In this document: positions 1 through 11,154 of the stretch, one piece after another
How positions within the stretch are numbered: position 1 is the stretch's first letter
Layout: every line of letters starts with the position of its first letter
Assembly (NCBI GenBank): GCA_963971305.1
Contig: CAXARO010001755.1
Location: 1 to 64,000, forward strand
DNA from: Arcuatula senhousia
Lineage: Eukaryota > Mollusca > Bivalvia > Mytilida > Mytilidae
Length of the DNA stretch: 64,000 bases
Reading direction: 5' to 3'
Translations under genes and position numbers: made by a program
Notes under the pieces: model-generated
Seen by the model: the letters and a program-made list of their open reading frames with translations, nothing else
The model's database searches: none
Told to the model about the DNA's origin: nothing

Positions 1-344
1 ATCAATAATCAATAAACGCACGTCAGGCGTAGCAAAATTTATTGTCTGGAACTTTGTTGTCATTTGTATTTCGAACACACGTGAAGGTTAGCACTGCTGG
101 TGGAGTTTAAATTCCCCGAGGTTAGCCCGCTCCGGCACCAACACTTTTGAGTTGGAGAATACATCAAAGCTTTAAATTATCCGTCTAAATTTCAAAATTG
201 TCTAAACCCTAAGGTTCTTCCTACCCCAGACATAGGTTGAATATCATAGTAATAATTTGGTTCCACAGTTTGGTATTTTTGGTTATACTGTTCTATGCTC
301 TTCATATTCATACAGTGTTTGGCATTTTCAATATTTTTGGTAGA

Positions 345-388
345 GCGCCTCTGATGAGTCTTGAATAGACGAAACGCGCGTCAGGCGT
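345..388 (+). ncRNA. Type I hammerhead ribozyme, copy 1
   Basis: Stem I is GCGCCT (345-350) with AGGCGT (383-388). The core CTGATGA is followed by stem II GTCT/AGAC with loop TGAAT, then GAAA, then a very short stem III ACG/CGT. The cleavage triplet is GTC, so cutting is expected after 382. All invariant core bases are present. The short stem III is typical of minimal animal ribozymes, which may act best as dimers. Activity is inferred, not shown. Confidence 0.85.
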
Positions 389-702
389 AGCAAAATTTAT
401 TGTCTGGAACTTTGTTGTCATTTGTATTTCGAACACACGTGAAGGTTAGCACTGCTGGTGGAGTTTAAATTCCCCGAGGTTAGCCCGCTCCGGCACCAAC
501 ACTTTTGAGTTGGAGAATACATCAAAGTTTTAAATTATCCGTCTAAATTTCAAAATTGTCTAAACCCTAAGGTTCTTCCTACCCCAGACATAGGTTGAAT
601 ATCTTAGTAATAATTTGGTTCCCCAGTTTGGTATTTTTGGTTATACTGTTCTATGCTCTTCATATTCATACAGTGTTTGGCATTTTCAATATTTTTGGTA
701 GA

Positions 703-746
703 GCGCCTCTGATGAGTCTTGAATAGACGAAACGCGCGTCAGGCGT
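703..746 (+). ncRNA. Type I hammerhead ribozyme, copy 2
   Basis: Identical in layout to the copy 358 bp upstream: stem I GCGCCT/AGGCGT, core CTGATGA, stem II GTCT/AGAC, GAAA and a GTC cleavage triplet ending at 740. Two intact ribozymes at unit spacing would release 358-nt monomers from a transcript of this strand. Confidence 0.85.
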
Positions 747-786
747 AGCAAAATTTATTGTCTGGAACTTTGTTGTCATTTGTATT

Positions 787-1112
787 GCTAGAGTTAAAAT
801 GCGGTATGAAAATAAGAATCGAAAATTTAGATTTTATTTGATTAAATCATTAATTGCACACCTTTCCCTTTATCATTTGTTTTATGGATGATTTGCCTTT
901 CAAAAAACCTCCAAATTTATCTTTATTATTCGCAACATGATTAGCATCTCTGTCTTGAATCGGGCTCTATTCATGCAATTTTGTTTTGTTCAAGTTTGTG
1001 TTTTAAGTGCAAGTGCATTTGTATTATTCACTCGGAAGCCAAATTTGGTGATTTGCACCCATTCAAGATGAGTTCATATTGTGTTCGTCTGAAGAGGTCA
1101 TTCAACTATGAT
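787..1112. other. Unassigned non-coding stretch
   Basis: AT-rich sequence between the ribozyme array and the TIR element. I see no credible coding frame, repeat or RNA fold. Confidence 0.5.
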
Positions 1113-1632
1113 TGTATATGTTACAGGGCATCGTGGAATCCAAGGCGATTCCGAATCGTCCTAGGGCATCTGGGAATTCCACATTGTCCTATGGGGAAAG
1201 TGGAATTCCAACTTACACTGGATTTTGTCCAATGCGATTTGGAATTCCACTTTCCCCTATAGGAGAACTCGAGATATCCAGAATCGTTCTAAGGCGATTC
1301 CGAATCGTCCTACAAACTAAAACTAAATTTTTTTCTTAGGACGATCTGGAATCACCCCAAGTATTAATATTGAAAAAACTAAAATAAAGAAACATTTATT
1401 GAAAAAATAGAGAATATACATTAAAATATTGAAAAAAAATATTGTTTATATTCTTTAAATTTTTATTATCTCATACTGTAAAAATCTCTAGACTTCTTGA
1501 CAAAAGACGCAAAATATTAACAAATTTGTTTGTTAACTTTGGTACATTTTTTGTTGCTGGTGTGACATTTAATTGAACATTTGAGTCCCGCTATTCGATA
1601 ATTAAGAGCAACGTTGTATTTTGCATTTCGAG

Positions 1633-1901
1633 CATCCTCGGAAACCCAGGTGTTCTTCTATCGCTTACTCATTCATCACCCCTGGGACATTTGGTATGAA
1701 ATTGTTCGTTTCGAGTTCAGGATCTGATCTTGAACTTGATATTTTTCTATATAGAAACTAGTTAAAATCGCATTGGAAAAATGTAAAGCGACCAATCAGG
1801 AAGCTCGATTCAAAACTATCAAAAACGAAGCATTTCATGCGTTATGTCCCAGGGGTGATGAATGAGTAAGCGATAGAAGAACACCTGGGTTTCCGAGGAT
1901 G
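1633..1901. mobile_element. Nested MITE with 58-bp perfect TIRs and 9-bp target duplication
   Basis: The first 58 bases (starting CATCCTCGGAAACCC) are the exact reverse complement of the last 58. The copy is flanked by the 9-bp direct repeat CATTTCGAG at 1624-1632 and 1902-1910. Long TIRs plus a 9-bp duplication are the classic signature of Mutator-like (MULE) elements. There is no coding capacity, so it would need a transposase in trans. Perfect arms suggest recent insertion. Confidence 0.85.
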
Positions 1902-2689
1902 CATTTCGAGTTGCAGTTAAAATGAATTCAAATAATTTTATGGTTTTTCGCGTCACAGTTTTTTCTTACATGCTTGGATATGAGATATAATTGCCAAATT
2001 TTTCCGGATTGGTTGAGTTTAAACCAGGGAGTGAGTGAGTTGGTGAACGCTATATAGGTTTTTTACATGCGATGAACATGAAAATGATGATAAAATGAAT
2101 AAGACATAAGACATAAGACATAATTTATTTTCCAATTATGGTCCCTCAAAGGGCAGCATCATTACAATGATTACATTATAACAGAGAACAGAATAAAGTA
2201 TAAGATTATAATAAATAGATAGCTTAATGCAGATACTATATATATACTTGTTCAATATTTCATTATGCTACATGATAAATTACAAGTAAAAACAAAAACA
2301 ACAAAAAACATTTGTTATAGCAGTCCTCCCCGTGCTCAGATCACACATACAAGATTTATAAAATGATATAGTCATATGCATGCTATGGTCACCAGGGGAC
2401 GGTGCTTTAGGACTGCGAAACTTATAACTACTTGTAGCATTGATTTATACACATACTGTACAGTTCTCCCCGTGATCAAAGCACCCATAAAAGTTTAATG
2501 TTCTATGAATGCTGTGGTCACCAGGGGGCGGTGCTTAAGAACTGCAGTAGTGCATTTTAGTCATATATAAATATATTCTCAGAACTCTTAAATAGAACAA
2601 AGAATGTACCATCAATGTGGCAGACCAGCAGATATTAATTTAATATAGAGGATGAAATGACGATTATGATAAATGAAATTTGGGGATGG

Positions 2690-3060
2690 GGTGGGAAACA
2701 AAGGAACGGTAAATTTTGAAGAACCACAGGAAAAGGGGAGAGGTGGGTAGGGGCGGAAAATTTAGCCTATGTGGTGCACTACTTGACGGTACACAAAGGG
2801 TTCTTTCACGTGCATGAAGCGTGGCACTCCCCACACACGTACGTTGGCCCACCATGGTCAACGGTCAGGGTTTCCGTATTATCGACCTGACAACCCCCGA
2901 GGACGAGGGCCACACCATTCGGCCACCTAGGGTACACACTTGGTCGCTCTGTGGGCTGAGCACTGACCCGACGTCAGAATCCCAAGACCTTTGGCGCCTC
3001 TTACGACAAGCAAGGCTCTGCTGTGGGCCTATTCGCCACCCGGGCCCCACACGGGACTTT
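2690..3060 (+). repeat. Dispersed repeat, GC-rich copy
   Basis: Related to the diverged sequence at about 7765-8105. Shared landmarks include GGGAAACAAAG at the start, TTTCACGTGCA/TTTCATGTGCA in the middle, and GACAAGCAAG near the end. It is markedly more GC-rich than its surroundings. The surrounding inner unit (about 2640-3105) has short inverted ends around AGAGGATGA. Open frames here (for example 2821-3063) are not conserved in the second copy, so I treat it as a non-coding repeat. Confidence 0.6.
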
Positions 3061-3517
3061 TAAATCGGGGAAACAAACCTATTAAATCATCCTCTGTATG
3101 GTAGTTTTTAGTATTCCGTCTTTCGAAAAAAAAGTCTCAACATTCTTCTAAAAACATATTTATGTATTTATTTATTCTATCTATTATTTATGTTTTTATC
3201 CTATTTATTTATTTATTCTGTCTATCATTTATTCCCTATTCTATTTATTTATTTATATCTGAATAATTTCATTCACATTGTATTAATATTGAAATCAATT
3301 ATCAAAAATTGAAAAAGGTTTAGGACGATTCGGAATCGCCCTGGAACGATTCGTGATATCCCGAGTTCTCCTAGGGGAAAGTGGAATTCCAAATCGCACT
3401 GGCAAAAGTCCAGTGTAAGTTGGAATATCACTTTCCTCTAGGACGATGTGGAATTCCAAGATGCCCTAGGACGATTCGGAATTGCACTGGATTCCACGAT
3501 GCCCTGAAACATATACA

Positions 3518-3876
3518 TTATTATTATAATGAACTTACAGTATTAGTTTTCAATGAAGATGAGATAAATTCTCGAAATTGACGCGTGGAGCGTCCAAAGT
3601 CCTGTAGCTCCTAGGACTATTTTGGTTTTAAGCTTTTATAATTATACTTCTATATCTAAAAAATTATACGTTTTCGGTAGATTAATAAATTTGTATTAAA
3701 AATAATTGCTCTTTTGGCATCTTATCCTTATTCACTCTCCTGTTATGCATTTGGTGATTTCGGCGGTGTTTGTGACGGTATTACGACTAAGGAAACCTTG
3801 TTACTCGACTTTTTAAATTATTTTTAGACCATGTTTATGAAATTTTAATCATCGTTGCATTTGAGTACAGACGTTC
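3518..3876. other. Unassigned non-coding stretch
   Basis: Nothing recognisable between the right arm of the TIR element and the LTR at 3877. Confidence 0.5.
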
Positions 3877-4179
3877 TGTGGCATAACGACTGTGAAGTTC
3901 CAACATTTTAATATATACAATTGTACATGGTAAATGTTCCAACTTAAACACTGCTAACCATCCGCCTGCCCTGATTCCCTGATTCTCTACATATCAATTT
4001 CCCCAAATATATATAATTCCAATCTTCCTGATTTCATAATCACAGGATCAAACTTTAGACATGGTTAACCCATGGTTATGATACATATCCTTGTGCCATC
4101 ATGTCTGAACATTTTGGCCCAAGGCACAAAACATACATGTTAAAAATATCTTAATAAAATTTCAATCATAATGTCACAT
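3877..4179 (-). repeat. LTR (3' LTR in element orientation)
   Basis: 303-bp direct repeat with TG/CA ends, about 95% identical by eye to 6892-7193. On the minus strand it is preceded by the purine-rich tract at about 4181-4192. Confidence 0.8.
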
Positions 4180-5564
4180 GCCTTTTCCGCAAAGATACAA
4201 ACTCTATTTAGAGTTTGTAAAACACAATGTTTCAAGTGACATTCTGGTTGAAGAAATAAAAGCAACTAAATAAAAATAAAAAAAAAACAAAAAAAAAAAC
4301 AATTAAAGTAAATAAAACAAAATTTAAAGTCTATCGAGAGCACACAATTTACATAATGTTCGTCTGAGGGTCATAGTTCAAATCAATCCCTGTGAAATTC
4401 GTTCCAAATGTCATTGCAATCGGCCAAAAAACAAATATCCAAAGAAAGTTAGTGTCCACAATTTCAAATTCATAGTCCTCCGTAACGCCAAACCGTCGTC
4501 GGGTAATTGACCACCCACGCCTCCGTAGTAGACATCTGAGCATCTGATCCGTTATCTCCAAGGTTGTGGTAGTACTCCGAATACGATGGTATGTTCCTCC
4601 GTACACGTTGTCTCAGCTCACTCCCTCGAAGATTGGTAGCACCTCACCAAGGCAACAACGAACTCCTCCCCCGTTTCCTCGGCCTCTGCTACGCCATTAT
4701 TTCCACCGCTCTTCCGTCCACACCGTCAGCGCTTCCGACATCCCCATAGCGTGGTCTGGCTGGTAATGTTTTTTCCAATTCTGTGTATTACTCCGCTGTG
4801 CAATGGAACTGGCATGGCTACCTGCTACCCCATAGTAGCCCCTTACCATGTGAACCCAGTTCCATGTACTGCATCTCTGATCCTCCGTTCAAGGTCGTCT
4901 CCGGTCACCCATCTGGTTATTCCGACCGTTACATATTCGTCGACACATCGAGAACAGGATACATCGTTTTATTCTACCGTTGATCAAGTATAGTGGTGTC
5001 TTCGGCTGTGCCCCAACCGTCATCGGAACGTTTAAGCATTGTAGACCCCTGTGCTCTGATCCCTTACGCAAATTACAAAAATCAAAATCATTCCTAAAAC
5101 GAGAAATCAAAACATTTTTTTAAAACTACGTACATAAACTTGATACTTTACAAAATATGCAACTCTTGAATACATGTACATTAAAAATAATATTGTTTAA
5201 CGTTATTCTTAGCTTTTTTAAAGTGTATAACAGTGGCTTTGAATTTTTAAAGGTAATAATACAATTCTTTTTTTTTTAATCTTTACATATATATCACATT
5301 CTTAATAGCCATTAAATTGTCAAATTTAATTTTTCACATTACTCATGTTTTACAAGATGCAGGCAAACAAAAAAAGTTAAATTGTAATTAATAACATCAG
5401 TTAACACTGAACAAGCTCATCAACATACATACAAGCAGAGGTTATCATCCAAGCACTTTACTTATTTATACGAGCATTACACCAAACTTTTTGGAAACCT
5501 AATCATGTTTCATCATGGTTATAGGAACATCTCGTGGACAACATCAACTAAAATACTATAAACC

Positions 5565-6030
5565 TGGGCATTACACCAACCTTTATGGACACCCAAAATA
5601 TTACATCCTAAAATCAGCCATTTTTAAATAGGGAAACAACAGGACTACAACTTCGTCCAAACTACTATTTTATGAACGCTTGCGCGGGTATTACACCAAA
5701 ACTCATATGGTGCCCCTAATCAACAACAACATTGTCCAAACTACTATTTATTCCATCCTAAAATCTGCTATTTTAGGGAAAACAACAGGACAACAACTTC
5801 TAAGCTACTATTTATGAACGCTTGCGCGGGTATTACACCAAAACTCATATGGTGCCACTAATCAACAACAACATTGTCCAAACTACTATTTATTCCATCC
5901 TAAAATCTGCTATTTTAGGGAAAACAACAGGACAACAACTTCCAAGCATGAACGCATGAACGCGCGCGCGCGGGTACAACACCAAATCTCATATGGTGCC
6001 CCTAATCAACAAAACATCAACATTGACCAT
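5565..6030. repeat. 142-bp tandem repeat inside the LTR element
   Basis: Three units share GCGCGGGTATTACACC and CTCATATGGTGCC. The CGGGTA landmark falls at 5685, 5827 and 5971, giving spacings of 142 and 144 bp. The last unit has an expanded CGCGCG run. Tandem blocks inside non-autonomous LTR elements are a frequent source of length variation. Confidence 0.75.
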
Positions 6031-6891
6031 TAATAAAGTGCCTACCTCAAACTCCGAATCAACTATAACTTAACTTTCCTGCAATTGTTCAAATTCCAAA
6101 ATAAAATTAAAAATAAATTGATTTGAATAACCTATCACTTGTGGGACAAATTTCCTTCATAACTTTAGAATCTCACATCAGCCACGATTCTTTTGCCATA
6201 TCCTGTAAAAATGCTAATCAAAGATATAATTAGTACATGTATACACATCAAAGCAACAAGACAATTAAATGAATTTACAAAATATTATCTAACTAAATTT
6301 CCTTCACCGCTATAAAATCTTTAAAAATAATTAATAATTTCATATATACAAAATATCAGTTCCATTGTTCATTAATAAATAAAAAGCCAGTAATTAAACA
6401 TGCCAACCAATTCAATGCTATCTAAAGAATCATGTAATCGATTCGCCAAATCTGTAAATCTAAACAAAATCTTCAAATATTTTAAAAATTTTCGTTGTAA
6501 AAATTGACCTTCTTAATCATGAATTGATAAAAATATTCGTTATCGTTTTCCGTCAAAAATTAATTAAAAAAAAAAAAAATCAAATGGACTTAATACAATA
6601 GAAGCACCTTATTTTCCAACAATTAAAAAAAAAATATTTATCATTCTTTAAATTTCAAACATATCTTTTTTTTTTATTTTGGCTGTGATCTGTTTCCATT
6701 AACTCTTATAATGTCTTTCTCGTACTTTTATTCTTTCAATTTTTTTTCTAATGAACCTTTTCATGTTTTCAAATTTTAATTGAGAACTTTTGCAAACTTT
6801 TGTTTCTGTTTTCATTTCTAATCATATGCGTAAGGGAGCAACAAAGATCAAATTAATGCTTACCTGGTTACTTGGCACCACAAATAAATAA

Positions 6892-7193
6892 TGTGGAATA
6901 ACGACTGTAAAGTTCCAACATTTTAGTATATACAATTGTACATGGTAAATGTTCCAACTTAAACACTGCTAACCATCCGCCTGCCCTGATTCCCTGATTC
7001 TCTACATATCAATTTCCCCAAATATATATAATTCCAATCTTCCTGATTTCATAATCACAGGATCAAACTTTTGACAAGGTTAACCCATTGTTATGATACA
7101 TATCCTTGTGCCATCATGTCTGAACATTTTGGCCCATAGGAAAAACATACATGTTAAAAAATATCTTAATAAAATTTCAATCATAATGTCACA
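6892..7193 (-). repeat. LTR (5' LTR in element orientation)
   Basis: 302-bp direct repeat, partner of 3877-4179. The primer-binding-like site lies just inside at about 6861-6880 on the minus strand. GTTC follows at 7194-7197. Confidence 0.8.
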
Positions 7194-7304
7194 GTTCTGC
7201 CATTTTTAGAAAACGCATGAAACGATATAATAACGAAAAAAGATACCATAAATAAATCAATGAGAGAAAAGAAAGTTAAATATGACTGGTTTTATTGAGT
7301 AAAT

Positions 7305-7490
7305 AAAGGTAATAACAAAACTACCGAACTTGAATGATCAATCTCATAGTCCAGAGAAAATGACAAAAACGAATAAGTCATACCGGAGAATTGGTGGATC
7401 GCAATGGTCCTGACTTGGTACAGGCATTTCAAACGAAATGGTGGGTTAAACCAGGTTTTATGGCGCCAAACCTCCCTCTTCCATTGCGAT
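7305..7490. repeat. Dispersed SINE-like repeat, copy 1
   Basis: Nearly identical to 45926-46110, with landmarks AACTTGAATGATCAATCTC and TTCCATTGCGAT at the two ends. More diverged relatives start near 48035 and 49470. No RNA polymerase III promoter boxes are obvious to me, so SINE-like means short and dispersed only. Confidence 0.7.
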
Positions 7491-7529
7491 CTTAGGATCC
7501 GGTAATGACCATAGATCACAACATAGTTG

Positions 7530-7645
7530 TGAGACACAATAGGGATATTGAGGTGATCATCTCAGTACAGCAGACCAGTCAAACACTAATTAAAACAATT
7601 AACTATCATATCTTTTAACTCAATTTTGAACTTTTCTACCAGTGG
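7530..7645. repeat. Dispersed repeat shared with about 40173-40290
   Basis: Shares GATATT(G/A)AGGTGATCATCTC and AAACACTAATTAAAACAA with the second copy. Short and non-coding. Confidence 0.6.
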
Positions 7646-7764
7646 CTGATAACGAAGAAAGAATTTTTTCAGTGATCGTATGAGACGTATAGTAATAGGT
7701 TATATCAAAACAGTGTGCATAAAAAGGATTATATTAAATGAGCATGAACTAATGGTGAAATACG

Positions 7765-8105
7765 GAAAAAGGATGGGAAACAAAGAAAGAGTAAATTTTT
7801 TAGACCATGCAATGGAAAAAAGATGGGTAGAACAAAAACCCCCCCCAACTATATAGTGCTATAAAGGGGTATTTCATGTGCACAAAGCGTGATACTCACC
7901 TTACAGATTGACCAACTATGGATAGTGGTCCAGCCTTCCGTACATTTATTATAACCAGACGATCACCGCACACGAGGAGAATCAAATAAAGGCATCTAGG
8001 GTGTACATCATTGCTTCGTAGGATGAACTCAGACTCTCAAGTTCTTCGACAAGCAAGTCTTGCTACAGGACTATTTTGCACCTTGGACCAGCACAGGGTT
8101 GTTTT
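7765..8105 (+). repeat. Diverged copy of the 2690-3060 repeat
   Basis: The same order of landmarks as at 2.7-3.06 kb, but more AT-rich and with many substitutions, ending at CTTCGACAAGCAAGTCTTGC. Both copies lie in the same orientation. Confidence 0.55.
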
Positions 8106-8334
8106 ATTACGGTTCAGCAATATTCATCTAAGTCAATATCTTGGCTCTTGTTTTATTGTTCTATTATCCACATATTTACACGTTGTTAAGAGTGTTTGCC
8201 TCAGAACAGAGCTAGAAAGATTGAACATACCTGAAACTGTGTGGTACTTTTGATTTCAAACAAACCGTACAGGTACGCTGCTTGTGTAGTTTTTATACCC
8301 GAGATATGTCTAATCCGGTATCGAAACCTATGCA

Positions 8335-8700
8335 ATCAAATGCAAAATGGTTTCTATCTCTTAAATGAGTGCTAGTATTGGTTTGTCTTAGGGCTCTGAT
8401 TTGTCCTTCTTCACCGGATGTGACACTCTGAATTGACCATAAGTAGTGCGACAAGTATTCTATAGCAAGCAGGAACTGCTAACTTTGCCTGAGCACCTAA
8501 GTTCACTCTTGTTACGACCTTGGTTCGCATTGTTGATTGCTGTTAAGTTGTTTTTGTCTTTTTTTGTGTTTTAGTGTTGCCTGCTTCTTCGTGCTGTTCT
8601 CGTTTTGATTTTGCCCTTTCGGACTTTTGACATTCGGAATGCCCATTGGCATCCCTGGTTCTTTACTGACCTTAAGGTTATTCTATTTAGGGCATTAAAT
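8335..8700 (+). mobile_element. Penelope-like element 3' fragment
   Basis: Matches the 3' end of the better-preserved Penelope-like copy at 57.3-57.7 kb. Landmarks in order are the decayed C-terminal coding end (ISLxM), TATAGCAAGCAGGAACTGCT, a T/G-rich stretch, and CCCTTTCGGACTTTTGACATTCG. It is 5'-truncated and non-coding. Confidence 0.7.
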
Positions 8701-10180
8701 GATTTTGAGTCCTGTTTCGGGTCAGCTGGTATCTTACGCCCTAGAAACACTATATATTTAATAGGATCTTAACATAAGAAGGGTAATATAATGAACATAA
8801 AAATATAAAGGTGGATGTAAAACAAAAGGAATAATATACTTTAAATTGGAGCGCCTTTATCGTAATTATTTCTGTATCAAACTAATCGTTTGTATATATA
8901 GACATGATAAAGATGTTTGTGAACTTTCGTTTCTTATCTCTTTTGTTTATTCATAGCAAAGAAATTTTGATCTACGACGATCTCCAGACTTTATCAATGA
9001 ATGAAAAAGATTAAAATTTAACTCAATAGAAGTTAGTTAATGTAACTGACTTTCTGAACTGCAGAGGGATTGACAAACCATAACCTAGTTTTGAGATGAA
9101 GGCGTAATTAATAAACACGGGTCATAAACTGATAGAATAATTTATCCGGTAACACCGGAACTGAGCCCTCTCTCTGTTGGAAACCGTACAAAACAACCGC
9201 GTCAGTCATGACAAGGTAGGACATTTCTTTATATTGTACTACTAACAGCTCAAATAACTCAATGCAAATATGCCTATTTTAAGAAGAACGGTTATAAGAT
9301 TTGTCCAGTGTAGGCACTTTTTCAAATTGTTTTTTTGTAATTTTCGTGAAAAGCGGACAAACGTGGAGTTTTACGGTGAAATTCTGAACTATGTGTCAAA
9401 GTATTTAAAAACAAATAGATTTTAAGCCCCAAATTGTCAAATTTATGTATTTATAACACAAAAAGGAACAAATACTTACAATCAGGCTGTTTGTTTATTT
9501 ACATTGGTGAAAGTTCATTAATTATGACGGTATAAGCAGAAATCTTCTGATAAATTCTTGGAATAAGCCGCTAAGAATTGGGGAAAGTTATGTATCAAAA
9601 TTCATGTAGTTACTTTATTGCAATGTCGCGAAAGACGAGACTAAGCCAAGGTATCGTGATTCATTCCACTGGCGTCGGTGTTGATAATAGTTTCAGTTTT
9701 TGATGAATCAAGTCTGTTTTATGCGATCAAGTAATGGTGGACCATTTATTAGCATAAGTACAGATTAAATGCAATCTATTTTTATGCTACTGCAGTCACG
9801 GTCTACTGGCCCTTCAAACTTTTTGCCAATGTTAACCTTTTTTCTTAAGTCTGTTAAACATGAAACAATTATCGGAGACCATAAATATTTGCTACTTGTA
9901 TGCATATGCATTTAGCATCATTGCATACCAATTTCAATAAAAACTGACCTTACTCCAACAGAATGTTAACCTATAAGAACCATCCGAAGATGAATCAATT
10001 TACCATCACAACGAATGAAATAACTTAATTACTCAAACAGCTTAACCAATATAAAGCTCAGAGACCAGGTTACATTGAGAATACTCAAAGAATTAGCCAA
10101 AGAAATTTCATCAAAACCTTTATATATGTATGTATTTCTGTTAATGGATACCAGCAAAGGCGCACAGCTAACGTATCACC
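8701..10180. other. Unassigned non-coding stretch
   Basis: AT-rich, no convincing coding frame, terminal repeats or tandem structure. Only a short palindrome CCGGTAACACCGG near 9139 stands out. Confidence 0.4.
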
Positions 10181-10189
10181 AGCATACGT

Positions 10190-10925
10190 ATTACCAGCAT
10201 ACATGAAAGGATCTTAAACCGAAACAGAAAATTATACACCATATCCCTCACATCGATATGCTGTAACACAGCATAGCCAGCAGTATCACAAATCATTGAG
10301 AATCCAAAAACCTATCTTACCTTCTCCATTACGATTTTAGACACATAAGCCTCTGATAGAGGCCAAACTGATATAATTGGTTGACGACATATTTAAAAAT
10401 CTACAAGAAGAGAGACAACCGAACATACTCAATATGTAGACCTTGCAAAGGCTTTCGATTAAACTAACACTTGCTTTAATTTAAGCATTAACTTATGACA
10501 TTGTTAACAAAACCGTAAAAATGGATCAAAAGCTGACTATCATAAAGTAAACAGCCCGCAGTAATACTAGTAGATGGAGTAACATTCGATCAATGCAGTC
10601 AGTGTAGACACACGTGTCCTCCATGTTCAGCATTAGGATGAAGACTCTTCATCTACTTTATCAACGACCTACAGTCTCGTCTTATTTCCACAAGACGCTT
10701 ATTCGCTGATGTTACCTGCCAATATCAAATGCTCAAGATGCGGAAGCAAAACAAGAGGACCATAATCAACTAGACCAGTGGAAAGAAGACTGGTACATGA
10801 AGTTACACCCTGATAAATACAGAAGGCAGAAAAAAGCAGATTTAACAACCACATATGATTCAGCAAAATCTGTTGAACGGATACAAAGCAGATGTGTCTA
10901 GAAAAGATGACATACTAAGTACCGC
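10190..10925 (+). pseudogene. Decayed LINE reverse transcriptase relic
   Basis: Conceptual translation in shifting frames shows pieces of a LINE-type (Jockey/CR1-like) reverse transcriptase in the right order: QLVDD-type residues, VDLAKAFD near 10440, a GPLLF-like patch near 10620, FINDLQSRL near 10660, the RLFAD catalytic remnant near 10690 and a KLHPDK-like motif near 10800. The catalytic ADD motif is damaged and several frameshifts and stops interrupt it. The family assignment is approximate. Confidence 0.6.
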
Positions 10926-11154
10926 CGTTGTAATGCGGCTATAGACCATTTATTAATATGAATCATATAAATCTCACGGTGGTGGAATAGCACATGATTA
11001 TCCGTTTTCCATATCCTATGGGCTTAATATGGCGTTTCCCAGATTTATTATGTTTATGTTGTTTTATTTATTACTTTAAAGTAAGTCGCCTCCCAAACAG
11101 AAGAAGAAGAAGAAGACTGGAAAATTGCTAACACAAGGTTTCGTTGTTCGTTGG

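Larger units (their letters stand above)
1..786 (+). repeat. 358-bp tandem repeat carrying type I hammerhead ribozymes
   Basis: Two full periods plus ends of a 358-bp unit. The conserved AGGCGT after the cleavage site recurs at 25, 383 and 741, exactly 358 bp apart. Each junction carries a hammerhead fold; the first copy is cut by the window start. Units also share a block with CTGCTGGTGG and CCCCGAGG, which reappears in the 382-bp array at 33-35 kb, so the two arrays look like distant members of one superfamily. Tandem short repeats with hammerheads are known in molluscs as retrozyme-like elements and are also linked to Penelope elements. Homology ends near 786. Confidence 0.85.
1113..3517. 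mobile_element. 2.4-kb non-autonomous element with ~190-bp terminal inverted repeats
   Basis: The left end (1113 to about 1312, starting TGTATATGTT) and the right end (about 3322-3517) are reverse complements over about 190 bp with scattered mismatches. Both carry repeated internal boxes such as GATTCCGAATCGTCCTA and GTGGAATTCCA, so the arms are themselves built of short palindromic boxes. No transposase is visible inside, which suggests a non-autonomous DNA transposon or foldback element. The interior holds a nested MITE (1633-1901), a short GACATAA array near 2100, a duplicated block (2322-2546) and a dispersed repeat (about 2640-3105). No clear target duplication was found. Confidence 0.75.
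3877..7193 (-). mobile_element. Non-autonomous LTR retrotransposon, minus orientation
   Basis: Direct repeats of about 302 bp (3877-4179 and 6892-7193) flank 2.7 kb. Each begins TGTG and ends CACA, and the element is flanked by the 4-bp repeat GTTC (3873-3876 and 7194-7197). Orientation comes from the priming signals. On the minus strand, a tRNA-primer-like TGGTGCCAAGTAACC lies about 11 nt inside the right LTR, and a purine tract GCGGAAAAGG lies directly before the left LTR. No gag or pol domain is seen, only short open frames without recognisable motifs. The interior holds a 142-bp tandem repeat. Its size and lack of coding capacity match a LARD/TRIM-type element that relies on a helper. Confidence 0.8.

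Noticed and set aside
2821..3063. 80-codon open frame in the GC-rich repeat
   Set aside because: Not conserved in the second copy at 7.8-8.1 kb; overlaps an opposite-strand frame of similar length, as expected for GC-rich repeat DNA.
4349..5110. Short minus-strand open frames in the LTR element at 3877-7193
   Set aside because: No gag, protease or RT motif, no conserved pattern that I recognise; treated as chance frames in a non-autonomous element.
5565..6030. CRISPR-like array
   Set aside because: Repeat units are contiguous 142-bp minisatellite units without unique spacers, in a eukaryotic LTR element.
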